A DNA stretch of 64,000 nucleotides from Perlucidibaca sp. (GCA_023265995.1 JAHFSA010000006.1:124001-188000); one strand, 5' to 3'. Counted from the first letter of the stretch, positions 25,676-35,800 are shown. A program made the numbers and translations. Notes: generated by a model not told the origin, from the sequence alone.

Positions 25676-25975
25676 ATGAAAGCATTGATGACCGCAATTG
25701 TTATGGGCTGCTGCCTGACCGCAGGCTATGCCCAGGCTGAAATGAAGCCGATGAGTCCGCAGCAGTCGCGCATGGGCGAGTGCAACAAGCAGGCAACCGG
25801 CAAGAAGGGTGACGAGCGCAAGACCTTCATGAGCTCCTGCCTGTCGGGCAAGGCCGCTCCGGTTGCCGCCGTCAAGCTGACGCCGCAGCAGCGCATGGGC
25901 GCGTGCAACAAGCAGGCAACCGGCAAGAAGGGCGATGAACGCAAGGCCTTCATGAGCACCTGCCTGAAGGGCTGA
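25676..25975 (+). CDS. psiF: PsiF-repeat small periplasmic protein
   Basis: Secreted 99-aa protein: signal peptide ending AQA, then two PsiF repeats (MGECNKQATGKKGDERKTFM and MGACNKQATGKKGDERKAFM), each closed by a second cysteine. The two repeats are nearly identical also in DNA (about 25773-25845 and 25895-25967), a recent or gene-converted internal duplication. PsiF is named for phosphate-starvation induction in E. coli; its function is unknown. It is a single gene with its own terminator. Confidence 0.88.
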   Translation: MKALMTAIVMGCCLTAGYAQAEMKPMSPQQSRMGECNKQATGKKGDERKTFMSSCLSGKAAPVAAVKLTPQQRMGACNKQATGKKGDERKAFMSTCLKG

Positions 25976-25993
25976 TACCTCCGTCCTGTGTTG

Positions 25994-26022
25994 AAAAGGC
26001 CTGCTGATGCAGGCCTTTTCAT
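25994..26022 (+). terminator. terminator after psiF
   Basis: AAAAGGCCTGC-TGAT-GCAGGCCTTTT, an 11-bp perfect stem with a T tail, 18 bp after the psiF stop. Confidence 0.9.
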
Positions 26023-26183
26023 TTCCGCAACGCGCCCGCCCTGTCCCGATAAGACAGTAATTTGGCACATCATGACATCGCGGCTGCCGGCCGAAATCAG
26101 GCATAGTCCGGGACAATGACAAGACCGCGCCGCATGATCATGCCGGCACGGCTGCCCCACAAGAACAACAACAGGGAGCATGC

Positions 26184-27272
26184 ATGTTCCGGCTTTCCTT
26201 CCAGCTGCCGGACCGGGCAGGTCGCCGCATGAGCACGGGCCTGCTGCTGTCCGCCCTTGCCCTGGCGTCGATCGCGGCCAGCGCCGATCCCGCGCCGACC
26301 TTGCAGCCCCTGCCCCAGCCGGTGCATCTGCGCGCCTGCGTGTTCGATCCGGTGGGCAACAACGGCCCCATCGCCAACACCTCTCGCGATCTCATGCTGG
26401 AAGCGCGCAAATGGGGACTGATCGTGACGGTCAGGACCTATCAGGACGAGCGCGTGGCATCCGAGGACTTCAAGGCCGGCCAGTGCGAGATCGTCGGCCT
26501 CAGCACCCTGCGCGCCAAGCAGTACAACCGCTATGTCGGCAGCATCGACGCCCCCGGCAACCTGCGCAGCTATGACGAAGTCAGGACGCTGATCCGCGCG
26601 CTCGCCAATCCGGCCTTCGCGCCCATGTCCATCGCCGGGCGCTACCAGGTCGTGGGCATGCTGCCGATAGGCTCGCTGTTCGTCATGACGCGCGACCGCA
26701 GCATCAACTCCATCGAGAAGGCGGCCGGCAAGAAGATCGCCGTGCTCGACTGGGACACCTCTCAGGCCAAGATGATTTCCGCCATCGGCGCCCAGCCGGT
26801 GCCCTCCGACATCACCAGCTTCGGCGGCAAGTTCAACAACGGCCAGGTCGACATCATCGCCGCCCCGGCCATGGCCTACGAGCCGCTGGAGCTGTATCGC
26901 GGCATCGGCAAGAAGGGCGGCGTGATCCGCTTTCCGCTGCTGCATGCCACCGGCACCATCCTGATCCGGCGCGATCTGGTGCTGCCCAAGATTCCCGATC
27001 TCGACGTGCGCATGGCCCAGGTCAGGGACTTCGGTCTGCAGTTCGTGGACAACTTCATCACGCGTCTGAAGGCCGCCGAAAAGACCATCCCCAAGGAGGT
27101 CTGGATCGAGCTGTCACCCGCCGAGCAGGTCCGCTACTCGCGCATGGTGCGTGAAGCCCGCCTGCGCATGATCCAGGACGGTGTCTATGACACCAACACC
27201 ATGACCCTGCTGAAAAAGGTGCGCTGCAAACATGACCCTGCCAATGAAGAATGCAGTCTCTTTGATGAATGA
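26184..27272 (+). CDS. periplasmic solute-binding-like protein, paralogue 2
   Basis: Protein of 362 aa with a signal peptide (LLLSALALASIAASA) and the same conserved blocks as the product at 20996: LRACVFDPVGNNGP, YQDERVASEDFKAGQCEIV, QPVPSDITSFGGKFNNGQVD, IIAAPAMAYEPLELYRGIG. The C-terminus is Cys-containing (KKVRCKHDPANEECS). It probably binds a small ligand in the periplasm. AGGGAG lies upstream of the ATG. The next paralogue begins within its last codons, so the two are translated together. Confidence 0.78.
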   Translation: MFRLSFQLPDRAGRRMSTGLLLSALALASIAASADPAPTLQPLPQPVHLRACVFDPVGNNGPIANTSRDLMLEARKWGLIVTVRTYQDERVASEDFKAGQCEIVGLSTLRAKQYNRYVGSIDAPGNLRSYDEVRTLIRALANPAFAPMSIAGRYQVVGMLPIGSLFVMTRDRSINSIEKAAGKKIAVLDWDTSQAKMISAIGAQPVPSDITSFGGKFNNGQVDIIAAPAMAYEPLELYRGIGKKGGVIRFPLLHATGTILIRRDLVLPKIPDLDVRMAQVRDFGLQFVDNFITRLKAAEKTIPKEVWIELSPAEQVRYSRMVREARLRMIQDGVYDTNTMTLLKKVRCKHDPANEECSLFDE

Positions 27273-28377
27273 TGCCCTGCCCCGCTGGCAGCGCCTGGCG
27301 CCCACGCTGCTGCTGGCGCTGATGCCGGTCTGTGCCCTGCCGGCTGCTGCCGGTCCGCTGGCCGGCGTCGACATGCCGTCGCCCGACAAGGCCAAGGCCG
27401 GTCTGCCCGCGCCGCTGCCGAAACCGGTGCGCCTGAGCTTCTGCATCTTCGACCCGCTCGGACCCCAGGGCAAGATCATCCAGAGCGCACGCGACCTCGC
27501 CAAGTTCGCCGAGGAATGGAACCTGTTCGCCGACATCCGGCCCTATACCGACGAGCGCATCGCGGCCGAGGACTTCAAGGCCGGGCAATGCGACGTGGTC
27601 GCCATTTCGACGCTGCGCGCCAAGCAGTTCAACTTCACCATCGGCAGCATCGATGCCCCCGGCAACCTGCGCAACTATGCCGAGATGAAGTCGTTCATGC
27701 AGATGGTGGCCAACCCGGTGGTGGCTTCGCTGGCCGTCAATGGTCGCTACCAGATCGCCGCCATCGTGCCGATAGGCTCCATCTTCGTGTACGTCAACGA
27801 CCGCCAGATCAATTCGCTGTCGAAAGCGGCCGGCAAGCGCGTGGTGGTGCTGGACTGGGAACCGAACATGTCGAAGCTGATTTCAGGCATAGGCGCGCAG
27901 CCGGTGCCGGCCGACTTCAGCACCTATGCCGGCAAGTTCAACAACGGCCAGGCCGACATCATTGCCGCGCCCGCCATGGGCTACAAGCCGATGGAGCTGG
28001 CCAAGGGCATGGGCAGCAAAGGCGGCGTCATCCGCTTCCCGCTGCTGCAGGCCACCGCTGCCGTGGTGGTGCGTCGCGATCGCGTGCTGCCGAAGATCCC
28101 CGACCTCGACAGCCGCCTCAACCAGCTGCGCAAGTTCGGCCTGCAGTATGTCGACGGCCTCTTCAACATGCTCAAGGCCGCCGAGGACGACATTCCGAAA
28201 AACTTCTGGATAGACCTGCCCCAGGCCGAGCAGGACAAGTACTACCAGATGCTCAGTGAAGCCCGGAAGGTGCTGACCCGCAATGGCGTCTATGACCCGG
28301 TCATGATGAGCCTGCTCAAGCGCGCGCGCTGCAAGAACGTGCCGGGCGCGGCGGAGTGCGGCAACTACGACGAGTGA
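27265..28377 (+). CDS. periplasmic solute-binding-like protein, paralogue 3
   Basis: Protein of 370 aa from the ATG at 27265, which overlaps the preceding stop by 8 bp; in-frame ATGs at 27232 and 27244 would lengthen the signal peptide. The mature part is closely related to paralogue 2 (LSFCIFDPLGPQGK, YTDERIAAEDFKAGQCDVV, QPVPADFSTYAGKFNNGQAD), so the pair is a tandem duplication. Ligand unknown. No permease gene accompanies them, which is odd for binding proteins; they may serve an outer-membrane or envelope function. Confidence 0.77.
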   Translation: MNDALPRWQRLAPTLLLALMPVCALPAAAGPLAGVDMPSPDKAKAGLPAPLPKPVRLSFCIFDPLGPQGKIIQSARDLAKFAEEWNLFADIRPYTDERIAAEDFKAGQCDVVAISTLRAKQFNFTIGSIDAPGNLRNYAEMKSFMQMVANPVVASLAVNGRYQIAAIVPIGSIFVYVNDRQINSLSKAAGKRVVVLDWEPNMSKLISGIGAQPVPADFSTYAGKFNNGQADIIAAPAMGYKPMELAKGMGSKGGVIRFPLLQATAAVVVRRDRVLPKIPDLDSRLNQLRKFGLQYVDGLFNMLKAAEDDIPKNFWIDLPQAEQDKYYQMLSEARKVLTRNGVYDPVMMSLLKRARCKNVPGAAECGNYDE

Positions 28378-28486
28378 GGCAGCGCAGCCGCGCGACCGGC
28401 TGCGACTGTCACGGAGGCAGGGTTGTCAGGCGCGGCTCCGCCTGTGTATGGTCCGCTTTCAGGACATCACAACTCAGGGACCGCTC

Positions 28487-29080
28487 ATGCTTCGTCTTCC
28501 GCTTGCCGCTGCACTCGTCATGCTTTCCGCCACCGCCACCGCCCAAACCGAGGGCAGCGCGCCCGCCTCCTACACGGCCGTGCCCTACCTCATCGGTCAG
28601 CTCGGCTATGCCAAGGCCGACCTGTCGGACCTGCGCGATGCCGTTACGGCCATGACTGGCGCCAACGACATCCAGAGCAAGGAAGACTCGCTGAGCTACA
28701 GCGCCGGCGTCGGCCTGCACGTCAACGACTTCGTTTCCTTCGAAGCGCGTTACATGAACATGGGCAAGTTCGACATTCACAACAGCAGTGGCGGCAAGGC
28801 CGACATCGAATTCACCGGCATCAGCCTCGGCGCTCTGGGCAGCTACCCGCTGTCGCGTGACACCTCGGTCTATTTCCGCGCCGATGCCATCAATGTCCAT
28901 GTCGACATCGAGGGCGATAGCGAAGACAAGTGGCAGCCCGGTGTCGGCATCGGCATTGATCACTACCTGAACGACGGCCTCAAGCTCCGTGGCGAGTACC
29001 AGCATGTCTTCCTCAAGGACGACGACGACCTCAAGGTGCCGCTGGACAGTGTTTCGGTGGGCCTGTTGAAGGCCTTCTGA
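28487..29080 (+). CDS. outer-membrane beta-barrel protein
   Basis: Protein of 197 aa with a signal peptide ending ATAQ and an OmpA/OmpW-like eight-strand barrel: alternating hydrophobic strands such as YLIGQLGYAKADL, YSAGVGLHVNDFVSFEARYM and LKLRGEYQHVFL, ending in a C-terminal aromatic (KAF). AGGGA precedes the ATG. It follows the solute-binding pair by about 110 bp and ends at a terminator, so it may be co-transcribed with them. Confidence 0.82.
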   Translation: MLRLPLAAALVMLSATATAQTEGSAPASYTAVPYLIGQLGYAKADLSDLRDAVTAMTGANDIQSKEDSLSYSAGVGLHVNDFVSFEARYMNMGKFDIHNSSGGKADIEFTGISLGALGSYPLSRDTSVYFRADAINVHVDIEGDSEDKWQPGVGIGIDHYLNDGLKLRGEYQHVFLKDDDDLKVPLDSVSVGLLKAF

Positions 29081-29101
29081 GCCTCCTCCACCCCCGTCGC
29101 G

Positions 29102-29126
29102 AAGGCCCTGCATTGCAGGGCCTTTT
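29102..29126 (+). terminator. terminator after the barrel protein
   Basis: AAGGCCCTGC-ATT-GCAGGGCCTT with a T run, 21 bp after the stop codon. Confidence 0.88.
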
Positions 29127-29199
29127 CGTTTTAAGCTTCGCTCACCCCTGCGCCATGCCGATCGTGGCTGCAACAACAAGTACAAGACAGGACCAGCGC

Positions 29200-29880
29200 A
29201 TGAGCCATCTCGAACCCATCGCCGACAATATCTGGGCCGCCTCGGCGCCACTCAGCTTCGTCGGCCTTCATCTCGGCAGCCGCATGACCGTGATCCGTCT
29301 TGCCGCCGGCGGCATCGTGCTGCACTCGCCGATTCCCGTGGACCTGGAGCTGCTCGCCGAGATCAATGCGCTTGGCCCGGTGCGACACATCATCTGCCCC
29401 AATCTCTTCCACCACCTCTACGCCGGCGATGCCCAGCGTCTGTGGCCCGACGCCCTGCTGCACGGTCCGGCCGGTCTGCACAGGAAGCGCAAGGACCTGC
29501 ACTTCCACCAGACCCTGAGCGACAGCCTGCACCCGGATCTGCGCGACGATCTGGAAGCGGTCACCATCAAGGGCACCCTGATCGACGAGACCGTGCTCTA
29601 CCACCCTGCCACGCGCACGCTGATCGCCTGCGATCTGGTGGAGAACTTCAAGACCTGTTCGCATGGCCCGACCCGCATGTATCTCAAGCTCAACGGCGCC
29701 CTCGACCAGGTCACCTGGCCGCGTGTGCTGCGTCTGCTCTACATCCGCCGCCAGCCCGCGCGCGCCAGCCTGGAGCGCATCATGGCCTGGCCCTTCGAGC
29801 GTCTGGTGCTGGCTCATGGCGAGATCATCCGCGACAACACCCGCGAGGCCGTGCGCACCGGCATGGCCTGGCTGCACTAA
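29200..29880 (+). CDS. DUF4336 protein (metallo-hydrolase-like)
   Basis: Soluble protein of 226 aa of the DUF4336 family, distantly like metallo-beta-lactamases. Characteristic segments are ADNIWAASAPLSF at the start, MTVIRLAAGGIVLHSPIP, and ICPNLFHHLYAGDAQ. The full HxHxDH zinc site of true metallo-beta-lactamases is absent, so catalysis is uncertain. ATG 29200 is chosen because the family begins there. Function unknown. Confidence 0.8.
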   Translation: MSHLEPIADNIWAASAPLSFVGLHLGSRMTVIRLAAGGIVLHSPIPVDLELLAEINALGPVRHIICPNLFHHLYAGDAQRLWPDALLHGPAGLHRKRKDLHFHQTLSDSLHPDLRDDLEAVTIKGTLIDETVLYHPATRTLIACDLVENFKTCSHGPTRMYLKLNGALDQVTWPRVLRLLYIRRQPARASLERIMAWPFERLVLAHGEIIRDNTREAVRTGMAWLH

Positions 29881-29948
29881 GGCAATCCGGCCCGCCAGCC
29901 GTCACCGGATAATCGACAGCCGCCATGACTGTCGGTCTCCGGCCGCTC

Positions 29949-29958
29949 TGTGTATAAC
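29949..29958 (+). promoter_or_regulatory. extended -10 element before the first 11-mer-repeat gene
   Basis: CTGTGTATAAC with -10 TATAAC (29953-29958) stands about 30 bp before the ATG. The same CTGTGTATAA motif precedes the paralogous gene at 38584, suggesting common expression. Confidence 0.45.
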
Positions 29959-29988
29959 AGGCTGACCACACAGCATCAGGACGCCAGC

Positions 29989-30834
29989 ATGGCCAGAGTA
30001 CCGGACAAGCCGCGCAACAAGGGTCTGATCAGGCGCAGCCTGGGTCAGGCACTGCAGGTTGCCGAAGCCGCGGGCGAAGTCGCCCGGGATGTCGCCAGCC
30101 TGGCTCGCGATGCTGCCGCGCAGGCCACCCAGGGACTGACCGGCAGCGCCGGCGACATGATCGGCGCCACCGGCGAGGCCGCGCTGAAGATCGCCCAGAC
30201 CTATCTCGGCAAGCGCAGCATCACCCTGTTCCTGCCGGAGGCCCTGCTCAATCACCAGATCCGACAGCGCCTGGAAGGTCACGACGGCATCGACCACCTC
30301 ACCATAGACTGCGGCGATGACCGCCTCAGGATCCTGGTCGACGGCCACTTCCATCGCATCGTCTATACCGTCGAGCTGCATTTCGCCGTGATCGAGTGCC
30401 GGGTCACCCCGGAGGAGCGCTGCCTGCGTCTGCAGCAGATCGACGAGAACCTCGACACCCAGCTGCGCCAGGCCAATTTCGCGGTCAACTGGGTGGCACG
30501 CCAGGCCGGACGTCATGCCTTCCGGCTGGCCAACAAGCTGCCGCTGCCGTCGCTGGCCAATCAGGTCATCAAGGATATTCCCGGCATCCATCAGGAAGGC
30601 CACAGACGCTGGCGCATCGACCTCGACGAGGCCGGCTTCATCGACTTCATCGAGAACCGTTCATGGATGCTCGACAAGCTCGTGGAGCTCAGCGACTTCA
30701 GCATTCTGCCGGGTCTGAACGTGCTGCATGAAAGCCGCGAGCTGCTGCAGCGGCTGGTCGATCAGTTCGAGGTGCGCGCGCTGCGCGTGCAGACCGGACG
30801 ACTGGAAGTCAGTGTCGGCATAGGCAACGGCTGA
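29989..30834 (+). CDS. unknown protein with 11-residue helical repeats, paralogue A
   Basis: Protein of 281 aa. Residues 21-75 are five 11-residue repeats (for example ALQVAEAAGEV, ARDVASLARDA, ALKIAQTYLGK), the pattern of LEA-type, synuclein and apolipoprotein amphipathic helices that lie on membranes or lipid surfaces. The C-terminal 200 residues are a folded domain without recognised family, holding the DCGDDRLRILVDGH and WRIDLDEAGFIDFIENRSWM blocks shared with the product at 38584. No signal peptide. A lipid-droplet or membrane-surface role is inferred. Confidence 0.72.
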   Translation: MARVPDKPRNKGLIRRSLGQALQVAEAAGEVARDVASLARDAAAQATQGLTGSAGDMIGATGEAALKIAQTYLGKRSITLFLPEALLNHQIRQRLEGHDGIDHLTIDCGDDRLRILVDGHFHRIVYTVELHFAVIECRVTPEERCLRLQQIDENLDTQLRQANFAVNWVARQAGRHAFRLANKLPLPSLANQVIKDIPGIHQEGHRRWRIDLDEAGFIDFIENRSWMLDKLVELSDFSILPGLNVLHESRELLQRLVDQFEVRALRVQTGRLEVSVGIGNG

Positions 30835-30854
30835 GCGCCGGCTAGGCGCCAGGC

Positions 30855-31472
30855 TCAGCCTTCGAGTATGCGCTGGAGCAGAGGGCGCAGCAGTTCCAGC
30901 ACGGCATCGCGGTCGAGATCGGGCTGGCGGATGGAACGCATGCGCAGGCCGTCAAAGACCACCGAGATCAGCGCGACCTGGGCCGCGCGCTGACGCGGGT
31001 CGACAGCCTCGCCCGGATGCCGCTCGCCGTGCACCCTGTCCATCAGGTCTTCCAGCTGCTGACGCAGGCCACGGTCGGTGGCATGGACGATTTCCGCGAT
31101 GCGCGGATTGCGCCCGGACTCGGCCACGATCTCCATGAGCAACGCCGACCTGTCGATATCCAGGCAACGATCCAGACCCTTGTCGGCTTGGTCGATCATG
31201 GCCCGGAAAACCTCCGGTTCACGCCGGAAGCCCTCGAAGCGGGTACGTGAAATGGCCTCGTCCGCCGCCACGATGGCGGCAATGATGGCTTCCTTGTTCT
31301 CGAAGTAGTGATAGATATGACCGACGCTCATGCCGGCGGTACGCGCGATCAGCTGCATGCTGGCGCTATGGAAGCCGTGCTCGCGGAAACACTGGCCGGC
31401 AGCGTCGAGTATCTGTTGCCGCCGTGCCTCGGCACGCGACTCGTCACATTTGGTGTTCCGGGGCTTTTCCAT
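30855..31472 (-). CDS. TetR/AcrR-family repressor of the adjacent RND operon
   Basis: Protein of 205 aa with an N-terminal TetR helix-turn-helix (IARTAGMSVGHIYHYFENKEAI) and a divergent C-terminal ligand domain (AcrR-like TetR_C with LLMEIVAESGRNPRIA). It is divergent from an RND pump operon, and a 22-bp near-palindrome lies between them, so it is very likely its drug-responsive repressor and probably autoregulated. Confidence 0.9.
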   Translation of the reverse strand: MEKPRNTKCDESRAEARRQQILDAAGQCFREHGFHSASMQLIARTAGMSVGHIYHYFENKEAIIAAIVAADEAISRTRFEGFRREPEVFRAMIDQADKGLDRCLDIDRSALLMEIVAESGRNPRIAEIVHATDRGLRQQLEDLMDRVHGERHPGEAVDPRQRAAQVALISVVFDGLRMRSIRQPDLDRDAVLELLRPLLQRILEG

Positions 31473-31543
31473 GACATCTCGCCTGGGGTTTCCGGGATTT
31501 TAACGGATCATTGACTTTCCTCTGAAGCGATCCTAACATCATT

Positions 31544-31565
31544 TTAGAATGAACGTTCAATCTAA
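31544..31565. promoter_or_regulatory. TetR-type operator between repressor and RND operon
   Basis: TTAGA-A-TGAACGTTCA-A-TCTAA is a 22-bp dyad with only the two A positions breaking symmetry. It lies in the divergent promoter region, 72 bp from the TetR start and 77 bp from the adaptor start. Size and symmetry fit a TetR dimer pair. Confidence 0.75.
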
Positions 31566-31641
31566 TGCTGGCTGACTGCATTCCTCCTCGCACATGGGGA
31601 GGGGGCAGCGGCCTTGCGGCGCCGGATACAGGAGCAGAGAC

Positions 31642-32838
31642 ATGAAGAGCAAGCGCAATGTGGCATGGCTGGCGAGCACCCTCGCCCTCGGCGTGACTCT
31701 GGCAGGCTGCGGCAAGCAGCCGGATGCCCCCGCCAGCGCCCCGGCCGAGGTCGGTGTCGTCACCATCCAGCCGCAGCGACTCGATGTCAGCACCGAGCTC
31801 CCCGGCCGCACCTCCGCCTACCAGATAGCCGAGGTGCGCCCGCAAGTCGGCGGCATCCTGCAGCAGCGCCTGTTCCGCGAAGGCGCCGACGTCAAGGCCG
31901 GCAGCCCGCTCTACCAGATCGACCCGGCGACATATCAGGCCGCCTACAACAGCGCGCGCGGCACCCTGGCCAGCGCCGAAGCCAGCGCCTTGCAAGCGAA
32001 GCTGAAGGCGGGCCGCTACAAGGAGCTGGTGGCGATCAAGGCGGTCAGCCAGCAGGAATATGACGATGCCACGGCGCTGCTGAAGCAGGCCGAGGCCCAG
32101 GTCACGGTGGCTCGCGCCGCCGTCGACAGCGCCCGCATCAACCTCGGTTTCACGCGCGTGACCTCACCCATTTCCGGACGCATCGGCAAGTCCTCGGTGA
32201 CCCCGGGCGCCCTGCTCACCGCCAATCAGGCCGCCAGCCTGACCACGGTGCAGCAGCTCGATCCGATCTATGTCGACATCACCCAGTCCAGCACCGAACT
32301 GCTGCGCCTGCGCCGTGCCGTCGAGGCCGGCCAGGTACGTCGTGAAGGCGGCAAGATCAAGGTCGGTCTGCACCTCGAGGATGGCAGCAGCTACGGCCAG
32401 GCCGGCACGCTGGAGTTCTCCGACGTCACCGTCGATCCGGGCACCAGCACGGTGACGCTGCGCGCCGTCTTCCCCAATCCAAAACAGGAATTGCTGCCGG
32501 GCATGTATGTGCGCGCCGAGATCGCCGAGGGCGTTGACGAACAGGCCATCCTGGCCCCGCAGCAGGGGGTGTCGCGCAACAGCAAGGGCGAGGCCACGGC
32601 ACTGGTGATCGGAGCCGGCAACAAGGTCGAAGCGCGCACGCTGCAGGTCAGCCGCACCATCGGTGACAAGTGGCTGGTGCGTGACGGCCTCAGGACCGGC
32701 GACCGCCTGATCGTCGACGGTCTGCAGAAGGCCAAGCCCGGCAGCGAGGTCAAGCCGGTACCGGTCAATGCCAGCGCCACCATCACGGCCACCACGACCG
32801 GTGCCGCGCCATCCGCCGGCGCGGCCGCCAAGCAGTAA
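31642..32838 (+). CDS. RND efflux periplasmic adaptor (AcrA/MexA family)
   Basis: Lipoprotein adaptor of 398 aa (lipobox LAGC) joining the pump at 32854 to the channel at 35982. It has the membrane-proximal and beta-barrel domains, split lipoyl halves (AEVRPQVGGILQQRLFREGADVKAG ... FTRVTSPISGRIG) and the coiled-coil hairpin. The C-terminal tail is Ala/Thr-rich. GGAG lies upstream of the ATG. It is the first gene of a three-gene operon controlled by the divergent TetR gene. Confidence 0.93.
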   Translation: MKSKRNVAWLASTLALGVTLAGCGKQPDAPASAPAEVGVVTIQPQRLDVSTELPGRTSAYQIAEVRPQVGGILQQRLFREGADVKAGSPLYQIDPATYQAAYNSARGTLASAEASALQAKLKAGRYKELVAIKAVSQQEYDDATALLKQAEAQVTVARAAVDSARINLGFTRVTSPISGRIGKSSVTPGALLTANQAASLTTVQQLDPIYVDITQSSTELLRLRRAVEAGQVRREGGKIKVGLHLEDGSSYGQAGTLEFSDVTVDPGTSTVTLRAVFPNPKQELLPGMYVRAEIAEGVDEQAILAPQQGVSRNSKGEATALVIGAGNKVEARTLQVSRTIGDKWLVRDGLRTGDRLIVDGLQKAKPGSEVKPVPVNASATITATTTGAAPSAGAAAKQ

Positions 32839-32853
32839 GCCGGGAGTCACGAC

Positions 32854-35800
32854 ATGTCACGCTTCTTCATTGATCGCCCGATCTTCGCCTGGGTGATCGC
32901 GATCATCATCATGCTGGCCGGTGTGCTCTCCATCCGGTCGCTGCCGATATCGCAGTATCCCAACATCGCGCCGCCGTCGATCTCCATCACCGGCAGCTAC
33001 CCGGGCGCCTCGGCGAAGACCGTCGAGGACTCGGTGACGCAGGTCATCGAGCAGAAGATGAAGGGTATCGACGGCCTGCACTACATGACGTCGAGCAGCG
33101 ACTCGGCCGGCAGCCTCAACATCACCCTCAGCTTCGACAGCGGCACCAATCCCGACACCGCCCAGGTACAGGTGCAGAACAAGCTGCAGCTGGCCATGGC
33201 GCTGCTGCCGCAGGAAGTTCAGCGCAGCGGGCTGACCGTGGCCAAGGCCACGCGCAACTTCCTGCTCGTGGTCGGCTTCGTCTCCGAAGATGGCAGCATG
33301 ACGCAGTTCGACCTCGGCGATTACGTCTCGGCCAACGTCGTCGACCCCATCAGCCGCGTCAAGGGTGTCGGCGACACCCAGCTCTTCGGCGCCCAGTACG
33401 CCATGCGCATCTGGCTGGATCCGGCCAGGCTGCTCAGCTACAAGCTGGTGCCGGCCGATGTGACCGCCGCCATCCAGGCACAGAACACCCAGGTTTCCTC
33501 CGGCCAGCTCGGCGGCGCGCCGGCCATTCCGGGCCAGCAGCTCAATGCCACCATCACGGCGCAGAGCCGCCTGCAGACGCCCGAGCAGTTCCGCAACATC
33601 CTGCTCAGGACCACCGGCAACGGCGCCAGCGTGTATCTGCGTGATGTCGCCCGCGTCGAGCTCGGCAGCGAAAACTACGGCACCGTGGCGCGCTTCAACG
33701 GCCGTCCGGCCACCGGCCTGGCCATCAAGATGGCAACCGGCGCCAACGCGCTGGAAACCGCCGAACTGGTCAAGCAGAAGGTCGGCGAGCTGCAGAAGTT
33801 CTTCCCGGCCGGCATGAAGGCGGTGTTCCCCTACGACACCACGCCGTTCGTGAAGCTGTCGATCGAGGAAGTGGTGAAGACCCTGACCGAGGCCATCATC
33901 CTGGTCTTCCTGGTGATGTACCTGTTCCTGCAGAACTTCCGCGCCACGCTGATCCCGACCATCGCGGTGCCGGTGGTGCTGCTCGGCACTTTCGGCGTGC
34001 TCGCCAGCTTCGGCTACTCGATCAATACGCTGACCATGTTCGCCATGGTGCTGGCCATCGGCCTGCTGGTCGATGACGCCATCGTCGTGGTCGAGAACGT
34101 CGAGCGCGTGATGAGCGAGGAAGGCCTGTCGCCACGCGATGCCACGCGCAAGTCCATGCAGCAGATCACCGGCGCGCTGGTCGGCATCGCCCTCGTGCTG
34201 TCGGCGGTGTTCGTGCCCATGGCCTTCTTCGGCAGCTCGACCGGCGTCATCTATCGCCAGTTCTCCATCACCATCGTCTCCGCCATGGTGCTCTCGGTGA
34301 TCGTCGCCCTGGTGCTGACACCGGCGCTCTGCGCCACCTTGCTGAAACCGCTCCCGGCCGGCGGCCACTATCACGAGACCGGCTTCTTCGGCTGGTTCAA
34401 CCGGAACTTCGATCGCGGCAGCAAGCGCTACCAGGGCATCGTCGGCAGCATCATCCGTCGCGGCAAGCCGTGGCTGCTGGTCTACGCCGTCATCGTCGCC
34501 GCCATGGCCTTCCTCTTCGTCAAGCTGCCGACCTCGTTCCTGCCGGAAGAGGATCAGGGCTTCATGTACACCATGATCCAGCTGCCGGCCGGTGCCACCC
34601 AGGAGCGTTCGCTGCAGGTGCTCAAGCAGGTCGAGCATCACTTCCTGGTCGAGGAGAAGGAAAACGTCGAGGCCATGTTCGGCGTCGTCGGCTTCAGCTT
34701 CGCCGGCAGCGGCCAGAATGCCGGCCTGACCTTCGTGCGCTTCAAGGACTGGTCCGAGCGCTCGCGTGCCGACCAGAGCGTGCAGGCCATTGCCGCGCGC
34801 GCCAAGGCGGCCTTCGCGAAGATCCGTGACGGCATGATCTTCCCGATCGTGCCGCCGGCCGTGCGCGAGCTCGGCAATGCCGGCGGCTTCGATCTGCAGT
34901 TGCAGGACCTCGGCGGTCTCGGCCACGACAAGCTCATGGAAGCGCGCAACCAGATGCTAGGCATGGCCAGTCAGGACCCGGTGCTGGCCGGCGTGCGCCC
35001 CAACGGTCAGGAGGACACTCCGGAATACCGTCTCGACATCGACCCGCAGAAGGCCACCGCGCTCGGCCTCTCGCTGGCCGACATCAACAACGTGCTGAAC
35101 ACGGCCTGGGGCGGCAGCTACGTCAACGACTTCCTCGACAAGGGTCGCGTCAAGAAGGTCTATGTCCAGGGTGACGCCCCGGCGCGCATGGTGCCGGAAG
35201 ACCTCGACAAGTGGCATGTGCGCAACAAGCAGGGCGAGATGGTGCCGTTCTCGGCCTTCGCCAGCGCGCACTGGGGCTTCTCGTCGCCGCGCCTGGAGCG
35301 CTACAACGGCCAGCCCTCGCTCAATATCCAGGGCGGTGCCGCACCCGGCCACAGCTCGGGCGAGGCCATGAAGGCCGTCGAGGCGCTGGCGGCGAAGCTG
35401 CCGGCCGGCATCGGCTATGAATGGACCGGCGTGTCCGATCAGGAACGCAGCGCCGGTGGCCAGGCTCCGCTGCTCTACGCGATCTCGCTGCTGGTGGTCT
35501 TTCTCTGCCTGGCGGCGCTCTACGAGAGCTGGTCGATTCCGTTCGCGGTCATGCTGGTGGTCCCGCTGGGCATCATCGGCGCCCTGCTCGCCACCCAGCT
35601 GCGCGGACTCACCAACGATGTCTACTTCCAGGTCGGCCTGCTCACCACCATCGGTCTCGCCGCCAAGAACGCGATCCTCATCGTCGAGTTCGCCAAGGAG
35701 CTGCAGGAACAGGGCCGCACACTGGTCGAGGCCACTCTCGAGGCGGTGCGTCTGCGTCTGCGTCCCATCCTGATGACCTCGCTGGCCTTCGGCCTCGGCG

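Noticed and set aside
32857-34926. 689-aa open frame antisense to the RND pump gene
   Set aside because: It is a high-GC shadow frame rich in His, Gln, Asp and Ala, with no domain and no ribosome binding site; the plus-strand pump is unmistakable.
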